Origin: Lachnospiraceae bacterium
Lineage (GTDB): Bacteria; Bacillota; Clostridia; Lachnospirales; Lachnospiraceae
DNA length: 64,000 bases
Reading direction: 5' to 3'
Assembly: GCA_902363555.1 (NCBI GenBank)
Contig: CABJAM010000001.1
Span: forward strand, 248,001 to 312,000
Below, piece by piece: positions 1 to 8,024 of the stretch; the first letter of the stretch is position 1; the number at the start of each line of letters is the position of its first letter. The notes under the pieces are model-generated. The model was not told where the DNA came from and searched no databases. It saw only the letters and a program-made list of their open reading frames with translations. The position numbers and the translations under genes are program-made.

Positions 1-1847
1 TCAATGAATTTGAAATCAATCCCTGTGAGGGGTGCTCCGGATGTGAGCAGAAGCCTCATGGCATCATCGATTGTGTACGACATAAAGATGATTTCCCTGT
101 ATTAATGGAAAAAATCTATGAGGCTGACGCTGTCATACTGGCTTCGCCAATTTACACATGGACACCCAATGGACTTATGCGTGTACTGGGTGACCGGATC
201 GGGCCCTATCACGATGTGGAAATGCTTCGGCTAAAGGGCTATGAGCGGGAGGATTCCCCAATTGACCAGCGGGTATTTAAGCGCCGGGTGGGGGCATACA
301 TCACTGTGGGCGGTTCAAAGGACGTCCGTTATTCGTCCATGGCACTTCCGATGATGAATCAGGTTATGTATCCGCTGGCGCTGACCATTGTCGATCAAAT
401 GGAGGTCCACGGCGCCTATATGCCCGGGCAATGTGTGGATGACCGTGAAGCTCTGGCGAGGGCCCGGAAGCTTGGTGAGAACGTGGTGTGCCAGTATACA
501 AATATAGACCGGCAGCCCACAAATGCGGTCGGCCAGTCCGCAAATGCGGTCAAACAGTCCGCAAATGGAGCGGATACACCCCAGTGGTGCGCGGAGGTGG
601 AACAGCTTTGTCCGGAATGCCATAATCATCTGTTTGCCATGTACCCGGATGAAAAGAAGGTGTATTGCGGCAACTGTGCTATCGTAGGGGAGCTTGTGGA
701 GGGAGAAAATGGAACTACGAACATAATCTTCATGCCGGAGGCACGCGCAAAGAGTCGTTTTCGCTTGAGCAAAATGGGTGAGCACGCCAAATTTATTGTG
801 GGCGGCCAATCTGTGGAGGTAAAGCAGGCGCGCAGGGAAATGGAAAAGGGCGCGCTTGAAAAGGAGATTTTAAAATATCGCACATATACCCCGGCGCTGG
901 CAAAACGGGATAAGAAAGTTGTTGGTATCAGCTTCGGAACACGAAACGGTAATTCCGAAACACTGACAAAGGCGGCGCTGATGGGCGCCGAGGCTGCGGG
1001 GGCGCAGGTGGAGCTTATCCGGTTTATGGATTATAAAATAAAACCATGCATCGGCTGCCTTCAATGCACGCAGGAGGGCCGGTTGGGCAAGTGCATCTAT
1101 GAGGATGACTTTGATCTGCTGATGGAGCATATTTATACGGCGGATGGCGTTATTTTTGCATCACCGATGTATTCCTGGGGGCCGACCGACGCTTATCGAA
1201 TTCTATGCGACCGGTTAAATGCCGGCCATAACATAGCTTATCTTAAAAAGATGGGTGCTGATGGCTGTCCGGAAATGTTTGACCAGCGGGTTTTTAAGTC
1301 CCGACCAGCCGGAATGATTACTGTGGGCGGCACAAAGGAGGAGACGAAAACCGTTACCACCGTACCGTTAATGCATGTACTTACTTATGGGATGCGTATG
1401 CACGTGATCGATCATGTGATCTGCAAGGATACTGGAGCACCGGGCGGTGTGCTGGCCTACCCCGAAAAGGTGGAGCACGCATACGAAATGGGAAAACACA
1501 TTGTGGAAACATGTGGGTTACCGGAGGAAAAAATGACCTGGATGGGTGATGCTGGCGGACTGTGCCCGCATTGCCACAATGATCTTGTAAATTTCCGGAC
1601 CGGAACCGATACATTTACATGTGCGGTCTGCGGTGTTTCCGGAAAACTTACCTGGAAAGGCGGCAGGCTGACGGCCCAAATATGCGAGACAGAGGATAAC
1701 CGTCCGATTCAGACGGAAGCAAAAATGCATCAGCTTCTGGATGAATTTGCCCAATTAGAGGCACAGTGGGAGAAGAATAAAGATGCCGCCGAGACGACCG
1801 GCAATAAGTATGAAAATTATCCGGTGCCGGCGTTTCGGTTGAAATAG
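1..1847 (+). CDS. Duplicated flavodoxin-like oxidoreductase with zinc-ribbon tails (5' partial)
   Basis: The reading frame is already open at base 3, so the true start lies before the window; an internal ATG at 105 is not the start. About 614 residues are visible. Two flavodoxin/NADPH-dependent FMN reductase-like (WrbA/multimeric flavodoxin type) domains lie in tandem. Each has a Cys cluster (CEGCSGC near the left edge; CIGCLQC in the second), a CxxxDDF stretch and an A-S-P-x-Y-x-W flavin-loop motif. Each is followed by a small zinc-ribbon-like module (CPEC...CGNC and CPHC...CAVC). A low-complexity linker (NAVGQSANAVKQSANG) separates the copies. By family knowledge it should bind FMN and move electrons in the cytoplasm; the partner is unknown. 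It is followed after 12 bases by a binding-protein gene, so they are probably co-transcribed. Confidence 0.75.
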   Translation, partial: NEFEINPCEGCSGCEQKPHGIIDCVRHKDDFPVLMEKIYEADAVILASPIYTWTPNGLMRVLGDRIGPYHDVEMLRLKGYEREDSPIDQRVFKRRVGAYITVGGSKDVRYSSMALPMMNQVMYPLALTIVDQMEVHGAYMPGQCVDDREALARARKLGENVVCQYTNIDRQPTNAVGQSANAVKQSANGADTPQWCAEVEQLCPECHNHLFAMYPDEKKVYCGNCAIVGELVEGENGTTNIIFMPEARAKSRFRLSKMGEHAKFIVGGQSVEVKQARREMEKGALEKEILKYRTYTPALAKRDKKVVGISFGTRNGNSETLTKAALMGAEAAGAQVELIRFMDYKIKPCIGCLQCTQEGRLGKCIYEDDFDLLMEHIYTADGVIFASPMYSWGPTDAYRILCDRLNAGHNIAYLKKMGADGCPEMFDQRVFKSRPAGMITVGGTKEETKTVTTVPLMHVLTYGMRMHVIDHVICKDTGAPGGVLAYPEKVEHAYEMGKHIVETCGLPEEKMTWMGDAGGLCPHCHNDLVNFRTGTDTFTCAVCGVSGKLTWKGGRLTAQICETEDNRPIQTEAKMHQLLDEFAQLEAQWEKNKDAAETTGNKYENYPVPAFRLK

Positions 1848-1859
1848 GAGGGGCTTTGG

Positions 1860-3575
1860 ATGAAGGTACGTAGAATTATTGCATTATTTTGCATGGGTAT
1901 TCTTATTATTAACGTGGCAGCCTGTGGCAGCGGTTCGGGAAGTGTCAATAACAGTAATATGGGAGCGTCAAAGGCGGAGGGCGTTGTGCAGCCGGATGCG
2001 GATAGCGGTGCGCAGCCAGCGGCGGATAGCGGCGCACAACCAGCGGCGGAAAATGGAACGCAGCCCGCGGCGGAAGATGTGCAGCCCTCCGGCAGCGATG
2101 CAGAAACGTCGCAGCAGGCCGGTTATAATGTGACGTGGGACGATATGGCAGACATTGTAGTGATGTATCCAGCCATGTCCTCCATTCCTCCAGGATTACA
2201 GGCTGTAGAGGATGCAATCAACGAAATTACAGAGAAGGAGATCAATACCCATGTTCACTTACTGATGACGGAGTCCGGCAGCCATGACCAGCAATTAAAC
2301 CTGATGATGTCCGCCAATGAGCAGCTGGATCTGGTCGTTACCATTCCGATGGGAGCTTCGTCATTTAGCACGATGGTATCTCAAAATCAGTTAAAGGATA
2401 TTACACTGCTGATGGAGGAGTATGCGCCGTGTGCGCTTAATACGGTGGGCGAGCTCATTAAGGGAACTCAGATCGATGGACGCACTTACGGGCTGACCTG
2501 TTATAACAGCTTTGCCAGCGGCATTTACATCAATATGCGTACCGATGTTCTTGAGGATCTGGGGCTGCTTAAAAAGGCGGAGAGCATGACCTCATTTACA
2601 GAATTTGAGGAAATTCTTGAAGCGGTGAAAAACAGTGAGAAGTGGAACTATCTGGCGGGAATCGTGGCATCGGATTCCCGAGGCTCCATACTGACACATA
2701 ACACAAGTATTGCCTATGCGGACCGGTTTGCGGACTGCACATTTATGGACAATCTGGGTAACAGTCAGGCCGCGGTGGCAGTTCTGGACGGCTCAGAAAC
2801 TGTGGTGGGTACCTTTGCCACAAAAGAGTGGAAGCATAATTATGAGATGGTCAAGTCCTGGTATGATAAAGGCTATGTCTATAAAGATTCCGCAACAACC
2901 TCGGAAATGGGCGCATCGTTTATAAAATCCAATGTGGCATTTTCGTATACGGCACAGGCGGAGCTGGGCGCAGAAACAAGTATTGACGATAGCTGCGGTA
3001 TGGATATGACCAGTGTTCGTATCATCCAGATTCCAATTACTACGGGTACACTTGTAAAATTTACCTGGGGCGTACCGTCCATATCAAAAGAGCCTGAAGC
3101 CGCGGTGACTTTTCTGGAAATGCTGTTTAATGATCCGCGAATCGCCAATCTGTTTGCCTGGGGCGTGGAAGGTGTGGATTATCAGGTCGGCCCCGATGGT
3201 GTGGCCGGATACATTGACGGCAATGAGGAACCGGCGTATCATACAGTGCCATTTCTTAATCCAAATAAGTTTACTGTCCTGCCGTGGACCGGCGATGCCC
3301 CCGACCAGAATGAGGTCGCGCAAAGTCTTATGGATGGGGCGATCCACAGCCCATTTCTTGGATTTGCGGCGGATATGTCAGCGGTGACAAATGAGATCAG
3401 TGCTATTACGAATGTCATTTCCGAATATCAGGCGCAGATCGCATCCGGAGCGGCAGAGGTAAGAACGTATGAGGAGTTTCTTGAAAAGCTGGAGACTTCC
3501 GGCATTGACAAGATCATCAATACCTATCAGGAGCAGCTTGATTCCTGGCTTGAAATTAACGGGCAGGCCCGGTAA
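1860..3575 (+). CDS. Extracellular solute-binding lipoprotein (sugar ABC type), orphan
   Basis: 571 residues. The N-terminus is a lipoprotein signal with lipobox VAAC and the lipidated Cys at residue 22. A low-complexity linker at about residues 42-78 is built from imperfect 10-residue repeats (AQPAADSG type), encoded by about 30-bp DNA repeats at 1990-2080. The rest matches the large family 1 (LplA-like) binding proteins used by CUT1 sugar importers: it should sit on the outer face of the membrane and deliver a ligand to a permease. It resembles the 520-residue binding protein at 14757 in size and layout. A strong AGGAGG precedes the ATG and overlaps the end of the upstream gene. No permease or ATPase adjoins it here; partners may lie left of the window. 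The ligand is unknown. Confidence 0.8.
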   Translation: MKVRRIIALFCMGILIINVAACGSGSGSVNNSNMGASKAEGVVQPDADSGAQPAADSGAQPAAENGTQPAAEDVQPSGSDAETSQQAGYNVTWDDMADIVVMYPAMSSIPPGLQAVEDAINEITEKEINTHVHLLMTESGSHDQQLNLMMSANEQLDLVVTIPMGASSFSTMVSQNQLKDITLLMEEYAPCALNTVGELIKGTQIDGRTYGLTCYNSFASGIYINMRTDVLEDLGLLKKAESMTSFTEFEEILEAVKNSEKWNYLAGIVASDSRGSILTHNTSIAYADRFADCTFMDNLGNSQAAVAVLDGSETVVGTFATKEWKHNYEMVKSWYDKGYVYKDSATTSEMGASFIKSNVAFSYTAQAELGAETSIDDSCGMDMTSVRIIQIPITTGTLVKFTWGVPSISKEPEAAVTFLEMLFNDPRIANLFAWGVEGVDYQVGPDGVAGYIDGNEEPAYHTVPFLNPNKFTVLPWTGDAPDQNEVAQSLMDGAIHSPFLGFAADMSAVTNEISAITNVISEYQAQIASGAAEVRTYEEFLEKLETSGIDKIINTYQEQLDSWLEINGQAR

Positions 3576-3623
3576 AACTGACAAGTTCCACAACAATAGA
3601 AAAAGAATCTGTAAATAAAAAGA

Positions 3624-3662
3624 CAGGAGATATGCGTTCGGAATCGAAGCTTATCTCCTGTT
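3624..3662. terminator. Bidirectional intrinsic terminator
   Basis: Perfect 10-bp arms (ACAGGAGATA and TATCTCCTGT) surround an 18-19 base loop. There is an A-rich run on the left and GTTTTG on the right, so it can end transcription from both the binding-protein gene (+) and the small membrane-protein gene (-) that converge on it. Confidence 0.8.
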
Positions 3663-3681
3663 TTGTATGCAGGAATCCCAG

Positions 3682-4083
3682 TTACGGCCCTGGAGTAAAG
3701 GCTCTTTCAGCAAGCTGATTGGCAACGGGAACCTCGGCTTCCCCACCCTTTGCTACTCGGAACAGTGAAACCAGTGCGAAAATAAATACAATGATCGTAA
3801 TGACTGCGCTGGCGAATGAAATTAAGCTTGTGATTACAGTGCCAAGCAGCGGTATAATGTTAAAGATACCAAAAATATCACGGATCAGTGATAAAATGCC
3901 GCTCACAAAGCAGAGGAAAAACGCCTGCATCACCTGCCGGGCCAGCCACCGGTCCTTTACAGCTAAAATGGAGAAGCCAAGGAGCAGTCCGCACAGCAGT
4001 GTCTGGCCAAACATCGCCAGTACAAAGGCTAAAACCGCATAAAAAGTCAGCTTGATTCCAAGAAAATCCGTTCTTTCTGTCAT
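3682..4083 (-). CDS. Small multi-pass membrane protein, unknown function
   Basis: About 133 residues with roughly four hydrophobic segments, the last near residues 95-120, then a short polar C-terminus. I do not recognise the family; the layout is like short DUF4870-type or TM2-like membrane proteins, but this is not a firm match. Start choice: an upstream in-frame ATG at 4098 overlaps the Shine-Dalgarno, whereas the ATG at 4083 has GGGAGG seven bases ahead. It converges with the binding lipoprotein and shares the terminator at 3624-3662. A perfect palindrome sits just upstream of its ribosome binding site. Confidence 0.65.
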   Translation of the reverse strand: MTERTDFLGIKLTFYAVLAFVLAMFGQTLLCGLLLGFSILAVKDRWLARQVMQAFFLCFVSGILSLIRDIFGIFNIIPLLGTVITSLISFASAVITIIVFIFALVSLFRVAKGGEAEVPVANQLAERAFTPGP

Positions 4084-4105
4084 ACACATACCTCCCATGA
4101 ATGAG

Positions 4106-4123
4106 TACGATTGTAAAATCGTA
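4106..4123. promoter_or_regulatory. Perfect palindrome upstream of small membrane-protein gene
   Basis: TACGATT-GTAA-AATCGTA, 7-bp perfect arms, about 10 bases upstream of the GGGAGG of the minus-strand gene at 3682-4083. It could be an operator or a 5'-leader hairpin. No regulator is identified. Confidence 0.4.
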
Positions 4124-4251
4124 GAAACAGATGCACGTATCCGATATATTTGGCGGATATTGCAAAATAGTTGGTTATCTTAATTGTAACATGCAGGGGG
4201 GAACAAAACAATCAAAATCCTGCCATATTGCTCTTACCTCGTGTCGTTTTT

Positions 4252-5151
4252 CTATGTAAGCTCTTTGTTCTGTTCTTTTTCGATTTGCTTTATGCTTTTT
4301 GTTGGAGTTGGAAGATTTTCCGGCATTGTACCGCCAAGTTCTTTTATTGTCTGTCTAACCTTTTTACCAACGTCATAATGTGTTTGATTGGCGGCTTCTT
4401 TGCCGACAATATGATCCCGGCGTAGTTTCTCATCGGTTTGGGTAGCACGAAATAGATTTGCAGCAAGCTCAGTACTTCCCATGTGGTCAAGAATTTTTTG
4501 ACTCTTTTTTAGCCCTTTTCGGATGTGGATATCTCGCATATTTAAGCCACCATATAGGCCCTGATACCCTTTATTTTGAAAAATAGCATAATCAAGTGGC
4601 TCGACAACGCCGGCCATTTGTGCTGCTTCAGCCAAAGATTTATTATGTGCAATCATTTCATTACGTATTGCAAGACGCTTTTTATCTTCACTTAAATCAT
4701 CAAAATTTTCTATTAATTCTTTTTGGCGTGTTTTTATGGCAAAATAAGTTTGGCCCAAAGCGATTATTTTTTTTCGGGAATCGCCATTTTGGACGATTAG
4801 ATAACAAGCATAACGGGATAACTGATAATCGTCAATTGGTTTTGATGCAGCGCCGGCTTCTACGATTTTGTTGACCTCAACAAAATGGTCATACACAGCA
4901 TTTTCGCTGTTTTCACAGGCAATCTTTGCTCGATCAATGACTTTGGCGAAGTTTCTCCATTCAGTATACTCAAGGGTATCTTGCAATTCTCTGGCATACC
5001 AAAATTCTTCACCATATTCATTCATATGTTTAATTGACTCAAACAGAGATTCAGTGTAACTACTTTCTTTTTCATTGACATCAGGGGTATAGAGGACTCT
5101 TTTTCGTACCTCATTTAATTGTTCTTTAAATTCGTCTTGATTCATATGCAT
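4252..5151 (-). CDS. dinD: DNA damage-inducible protein D (DinD)
   Basis: 299 residues, close to the usual 275-300 of the family. Long stretches agree with enterobacterial DinD: W-x-AR-x-L near residue 52, LSRYACYLIVQNGD, GQTYFAIKTRQ, AIFQNKGYQGLYGG, RKGLKKSQKILDHMGS, and TELAANLFRATQTDEKLRRD. In Escherichia coli DinD is SOS-induced and reported to inhibit RecA-mediated strand exchange; the same role here is inference. Either ATG at 5151 or the one six bases later could be used; GGAGGG lies just upstream. No Bacillus-type SOS box (GAAC-N4-GTTC) is visible upstream. It has no operon partner and is more AT-rich than its neighbours, so transfer is possible. Confidence 0.92.
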   Translation of the reverse strand: MHMNQDEFKEQLNEVRKRVLYTPDVNEKESSYTESLFESIKHMNEYGEEFWYARELQDTLEYTEWRNFAKVIDRAKIACENSENAVYDHFVEVNKIVEAGAASKPIDDYQLSRYACYLIVQNGDSRKKIIALGQTYFAIKTRQKELIENFDDLSEDKKRLAIRNEMIAHNKSLAEAAQMAGVVEPLDYAIFQNKGYQGLYGGLNMRDIHIRKGLKKSQKILDHMGSTELAANLFRATQTDEKLRRDHIVGKEAANQTHYDVGKKVRQTIKELGGTMPENLPTPTKSIKQIEKEQNKELT

Positions 5152-5261
5152 CTCATCCCTCCGTAAAGAAAATGTTTTTTTGACAATGATAACATCGCCC
5201 CTAATTCATTTTAGTATTGAATAATCAGTCTAGGGGATTAAATCATATTTAAAAAAATTTA

Positions 5262-5304
5262 AAAACGCCGAAAACCTTAGGCTTTTAAGGATTTCGGCGT
5301 TTTG
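5262..5304 (-). terminator. Intrinsic terminator after tRNA-Ala
   Basis: Arms AAAACGCCGAAA and TTTCGGCGTTTT pair perfectly, with a further CCTT/AAGG pairing in the loop. On the minus strand it ends in a T-run just downstream of the tRNA gene. Confidence 0.85.
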
Positions 5305-5332
5305 TACGAACAAATACATTAAAATAATATCG

Positions 5333-5405
<73 letters not shown>

Positions 5406-5415
5406 GAACGATATT

Positions 5416-5444
5416 ATAATACATGATATTGCAGCGAAAATCAA
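5416..5444 (-). promoter_or_regulatory. Sigma-A promoter of tRNA-Ala
   Basis: On the minus strand, -35 TTGATT and -10 TATTAT are separated by 17 bases, and the -10 lies about 10 bases before the mature tRNA 5' end. An overlapping TATAAT at 5413-5418 is an alternative -10. Confidence 0.7.
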
Positions 5445-5743
5445 TACCTTTTTTATAAAAATATAATTTTTCGTCAAGCCATCGAAGCAGTTTGGATGGG
5501 GGAACGATTATAGTCGCCTGAACGTCATATTCTGAAACCCTTTTAAGATTTGGGAATGTTGGTCCATGGCTTTTTGTGTCGTATTATGGAAATCCATATG
5601 TAGTCAATATATTGGGCATAGTCAATGTATTAACTATGATAGAATGAAAGAATAGTTCGGTGTGCCTGAACTGTTACATAATGAAATAGTTCAGGGAACC
5701 TGGACGATGACAGATGAAAACTATCTTAATTATTACGCTGGTG
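5445..5743. other. Intergenic region: promoter, operator and AACAGTTC-type hairpin
   Basis: There is no gene in this stretch except a possible 18-codon frame (ATG at 5707, stop at 5761) that overlaps the start of the next gene. From left to right: unremarkable AT-rich sequence, a promoter and overlapping palindrome (5612-5640), and one copy of a dispersed hairpin (about 5651-5677, AGTTC...GAACT). Confidence 0.55.
5612..5640 (+). promoter_or_regulatory. Promoter with overlapping operator for the small HTH gene
   Basis: TTGGGC, a 17-base spacer and TATGAT form a sigma-A-like promoter. An inverted repeat CATAGT (5617-5622) / ACTATG (5633-5638) overlaps both elements, which is typical of an autoregulatory operator. 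Repression by the HTH protein just downstream is inference. Confidence 0.5.
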
Positions 5744-5953
5744 ATGAACATGATTACATATAAACCATTTTTTTATTTATTGCTGGAAAAAAATATCACA
5801 GAATACCATCTAATTTATAAAGAAGGAATGTCTGCCAATACGATCCACCGCATGAAGCACGGGCTGCCGGTGACGACAAAAACCATCGATACGCTGTGTT
5901 TTATACTGGATTGTGAGGTTGAGGATATTATCCGGCATGATAAATCCAGGTAG
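5744..5953 (+). CDS. Small XRE/Cro-type HTH regulator
   Basis: About 67-69 residues. The core (ITYKPFFYLLLEKNITEYHL, then a turn with SANTIHRMKHG, then TTKTIDTLCFILDCEVEDII) matches the short single-domain Cro/C1 HTH family found widely in Clostridia. An in-frame ATG at 5714 exists, but the domain begins after the ATGs at 5744 or 5750, so a start there is preferred; no convincing ribosome binding site separates them. A short upstream frame (5707-5763) overlaps the start and might couple translation. The promoter at 5612-5640 carries a palindrome that this protein could bind. Confidence 0.65.
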   Translation: MNMITYKPFFYLLLEKNITEYHLIYKEGMSANTIHRMKHGLPVTTKTIDTLCFILDCEVEDIIRHDKSR

Positions 5954-6107
5954 AAATAATGGATTAGGGCTATCGGTGATTTTTTATGAATAACCGTAAC
6001 TGTGAAAAACCGTAACCATAGAAGCGAGCCATTCTTGGGTATTTGGCGAATAGGGTTATAGAGGTATGAATGTCTGCATTTTTTGCGGCATATGAAGGGG
6101 GATATGG

Positions 6108-6785
6108 ATGGAGACAGTACTATTGTACACAGTATGCATTTGCGTTATAGTTGCGTTGGCCTTTTGCGCCCGTGTGGCCGTGTACCGGCAGCGTTACTAT
6201 AAATCCGGATATTATGAAAAAACTTCTCTGCCGTTTGCAAAAATGATGCTGAAAAAGGAACATCGAAGCATTTACCGGCTGTCCTGTCTACTGGAGGCTC
6301 TGACCTTTGAACATGAGATTTTATATCATTGTCCGGTGCCGAAGGCTGGCCGGGTGGCGGTTATGGATTGCCTTGTGCTTAGCTGCAAGGGAATATATGT
6401 AATTATCAATGAGAATTATTGTGGTGATATTTCCGGGGATGAGAAGCATTCTGAATGGCGTGTGGAGCGCCGGGGAAGAACCAGGTATTTTGAAAATCCG
6501 GTAAAAAAGAATCATTATCGTATTGATGCCTTGTGCACTTATCTGGATATTCCTGACCGATGCTGTAAATCAATTATCGCATTTCATACCGGTGCCGTTT
6601 TAAAAAGTATACGGATTAAAAGCTCACGCACCTTTGTCACACGGGCGAAGGACCTGGATATTTATTTTGAGAGTGAAAAAAATAAGCCGGATGTGCTTCC
6701 GGCCAGTGATTTATATAGCTACTATGGGCGATTGCGGCGTATGGCTGCCGCAGATGCCCGCAATGAATGTTCAGAGCCACTTTAG
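6108..6785 (+). CDS. NERD-like membrane-anchored protein
   Basis: 225 residues. One N-terminal transmembrane segment (residues about 3-23) is followed by a cytoplasmic region whose centre (VMDCLVLSCKGIYVIINENYCGDISG, W, NPVKKNHYRIDAL) has the spacing of the NERD (nuclease-related) domain. In active NERD proteins the strand after G-I/L carries an E-x-K pair; here it reads I-I-N-E-N, so the catalytic Lys appears lost. It may be a structural or inactive member. AGGGGG precedes the ATG. It is convergent with, and abuts, the AraC regulator: the two coding regions overlap by 4 bases. Confidence 0.6.
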   Translation: METVLLYTVCICVIVALAFCARVAVYRQRYYKSGYYEKTSLPFAKMMLKKEHRSIYRLSCLLEALTFEHEILYHCPVPKAGRVAVMDCLVLSCKGIYVIINENYCGDISGDEKHSEWRVERRGRTRYFENPVKKNHYRIDALCTYLDIPDRCCKSIIAFHTGAVLKSIRIKSSRTFVTRAKDLDIYFESEKNKPDVLPASDLYSYYGRLRRMAAADARNECSEPL

Positions 6786-7831
6786 GAATGTTTTTTAACA
6801 GAGCCTGTCATCCGGTATTCTCCTGGAGTCATCCCTGTTCGTTTTCGGAACAGTGCATAGAAAACATTGTTGTTTTGATATCCGCTGCTTAAAATAATTT
6901 CTCCGGTGGGAACATTGGTGTTCCTGAGCATATCGCAGATATAACGGATTCGGATATCTGTCAGATATTCCCTGAAGGTAGAGCCTGTTTCCGCCCGGAT
7001 AAGACGGCTGATCTGCCGCTCACTGTAAGCGTAAATTTGCGAAAGCTCTTCTTTGGTGACCGTTGCAAAATGTGCTTCCATATAATGGAGCATTTTTCGT
7101 ACCGGGATACTATCATCGGTTTCTATACATAGTTCGGGTATGATAAATTCTTCAAGCTGAAGAAATGCCAGTTCCAAAAGGGCTGTACGGTAGGAAAGAA
7201 AAAGCCGGATGTTTGTAGGAATTGATGGCGTTTCTGCAATCAATTCCTGCAGCACAGTCAAACGTTGTTCAAATTCCTGACAGTGATAGAGAAGATATCC
7301 ATCCTTCACCTGCGCCCGACAGGTGCTGCTAAAGAACCGGCCTGCATAGGTGTCTGCCTGGATTAAATGATACATGGTCTTTAAGACTGTACTGGAACGT
7401 AGACCAATACTGTAAGCGGTACAGCTATCTGTAAGCAGTGCGGGCATATGCCGGACCCCTGGCGGCACCAGGACAAGGTCGCCGGCATTCATGGAGAGCG
7501 TGTGGGATCCTATGAAATGCATACAGCAACCCTGCGCCAGATAAAATGCTTCATAGTATTCATGTGCATGAAAGGACATAGGGGTGTAGTGCGCGGGCTG
7601 ATTGAAATAAGAATCCCCTTCCTTAGGTAAAAAAATTCGTTCCGGCAGATAGTCTGCCATCAAATGCATGTGCAGCAAGGCCTGCTTTAACGCATCATCC
7701 ATAAGTGGCAGCATATGATCGCGGATGCGCTCCTGTTCTGCCGGAGACGTATTGGCCGGATCATAGAGGGGATTTGGCAAAAGCTGTTTCATTCTATTTT
7801 CCACATCGTGCGAGGCTAACTTTAATGGCAT
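6782..7831 (-). CDS. AraC-family transcriptional regulator with cupin sensor domain
   Basis: 349 residues. The N-terminal half (residues about 85-175) has a cupin-like sugar-sensing barrel (HAHEYYEAFYLAQG, then AGDLVLVPPGVRHMP). The C-terminal 100 residues hold two HTH motifs of the AraC/XylS type (EELSQIYAYSERQISRLIRA; then TGEIILSSGYQNNNVFYALF...GMTPGEYR). Family role: binds DNA and activates carbohydrate genes when the ligand binds the cupin. It is divergent from the double carboxylesterase gene, with both promoters in the 193-base gap, so that gene is the most likely target. Confidence 0.88.
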   Translation of the reverse strand: MPLKLASHDVENRMKQLLPNPLYDPANTSPAEQERIRDHMLPLMDDALKQALLHMHLMADYLPERIFLPKEGDSYFNQPAHYTPMSFHAHEYYEAFYLAQGCCMHFIGSHTLSMNAGDLVLVPPGVRHMPALLTDSCTAYSIGLRSSTVLKTMYHLIQADTYAGRFFSSTCRAQVKDGYLLYHCQEFEQRLTVLQELIAETPSIPTNIRLFLSYRTALLELAFLQLEEFIIPELCIETDDSIPVRKMLHYMEAHFATVTKEELSQIYAYSERQISRLIRAETGSTFREYLTDIRIRYICDMLRNTNVPTGEIILSSGYQNNNVFYALFRKRTGMTPGEYRMTGSVKKHS

Positions 7832-7883
7832 TAAATCACCCTTTCTGCCATAATATTCGAGTTTATGTTTCCAAATATATAGT

Positions 7884-7912
7884 ATTTTACCAATTTTATA
7901 TTAAGGTGTCAA
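7884..7912 (-). promoter_or_regulatory. Sigma-A promoter of the AraC-family gene
   Basis: On the minus strand, TTGACA and TAAAAT are separated by exactly 17 bases, about 53 bases before the ATG. Confidence 0.75.
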
Positions 7913-7942
7913 TTTTTATCTATGTAATGTCCTGAATCATCG

Positions 7943-7971
7943 TTGCATCAGAAAATGAATCCCGATACAAT
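7943..7971 (+). promoter_or_regulatory. Sigma-A promoter of the double carboxylesterase gene
   Basis: TTGCAT, 17-base spacer, TACAAT, ending 53 bases before the ATG at 8025. It is divergent from the AraC promoter, with 30 bases between the two -35 boxes, where an AraC dimer could act. Confidence 0.7.
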
Positions 7972-8024
7972 GGAATTACTAAGATGAGGTGGACAGCACC
8001 TTGTATGAAAGGGGATAGTATTTA

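Noticed and set aside
315..809. Antisense frames over the flavin protein and many other genes
   Set aside because: They are shadows of strongly supported genes on the other strand, without ribosome binding sites or domains.
7405..7430. CcpA cre-like site (TGTAAGCGGTACA)
   Set aside because: It is one base short of the consensus and lies deep inside the AraC coding region.
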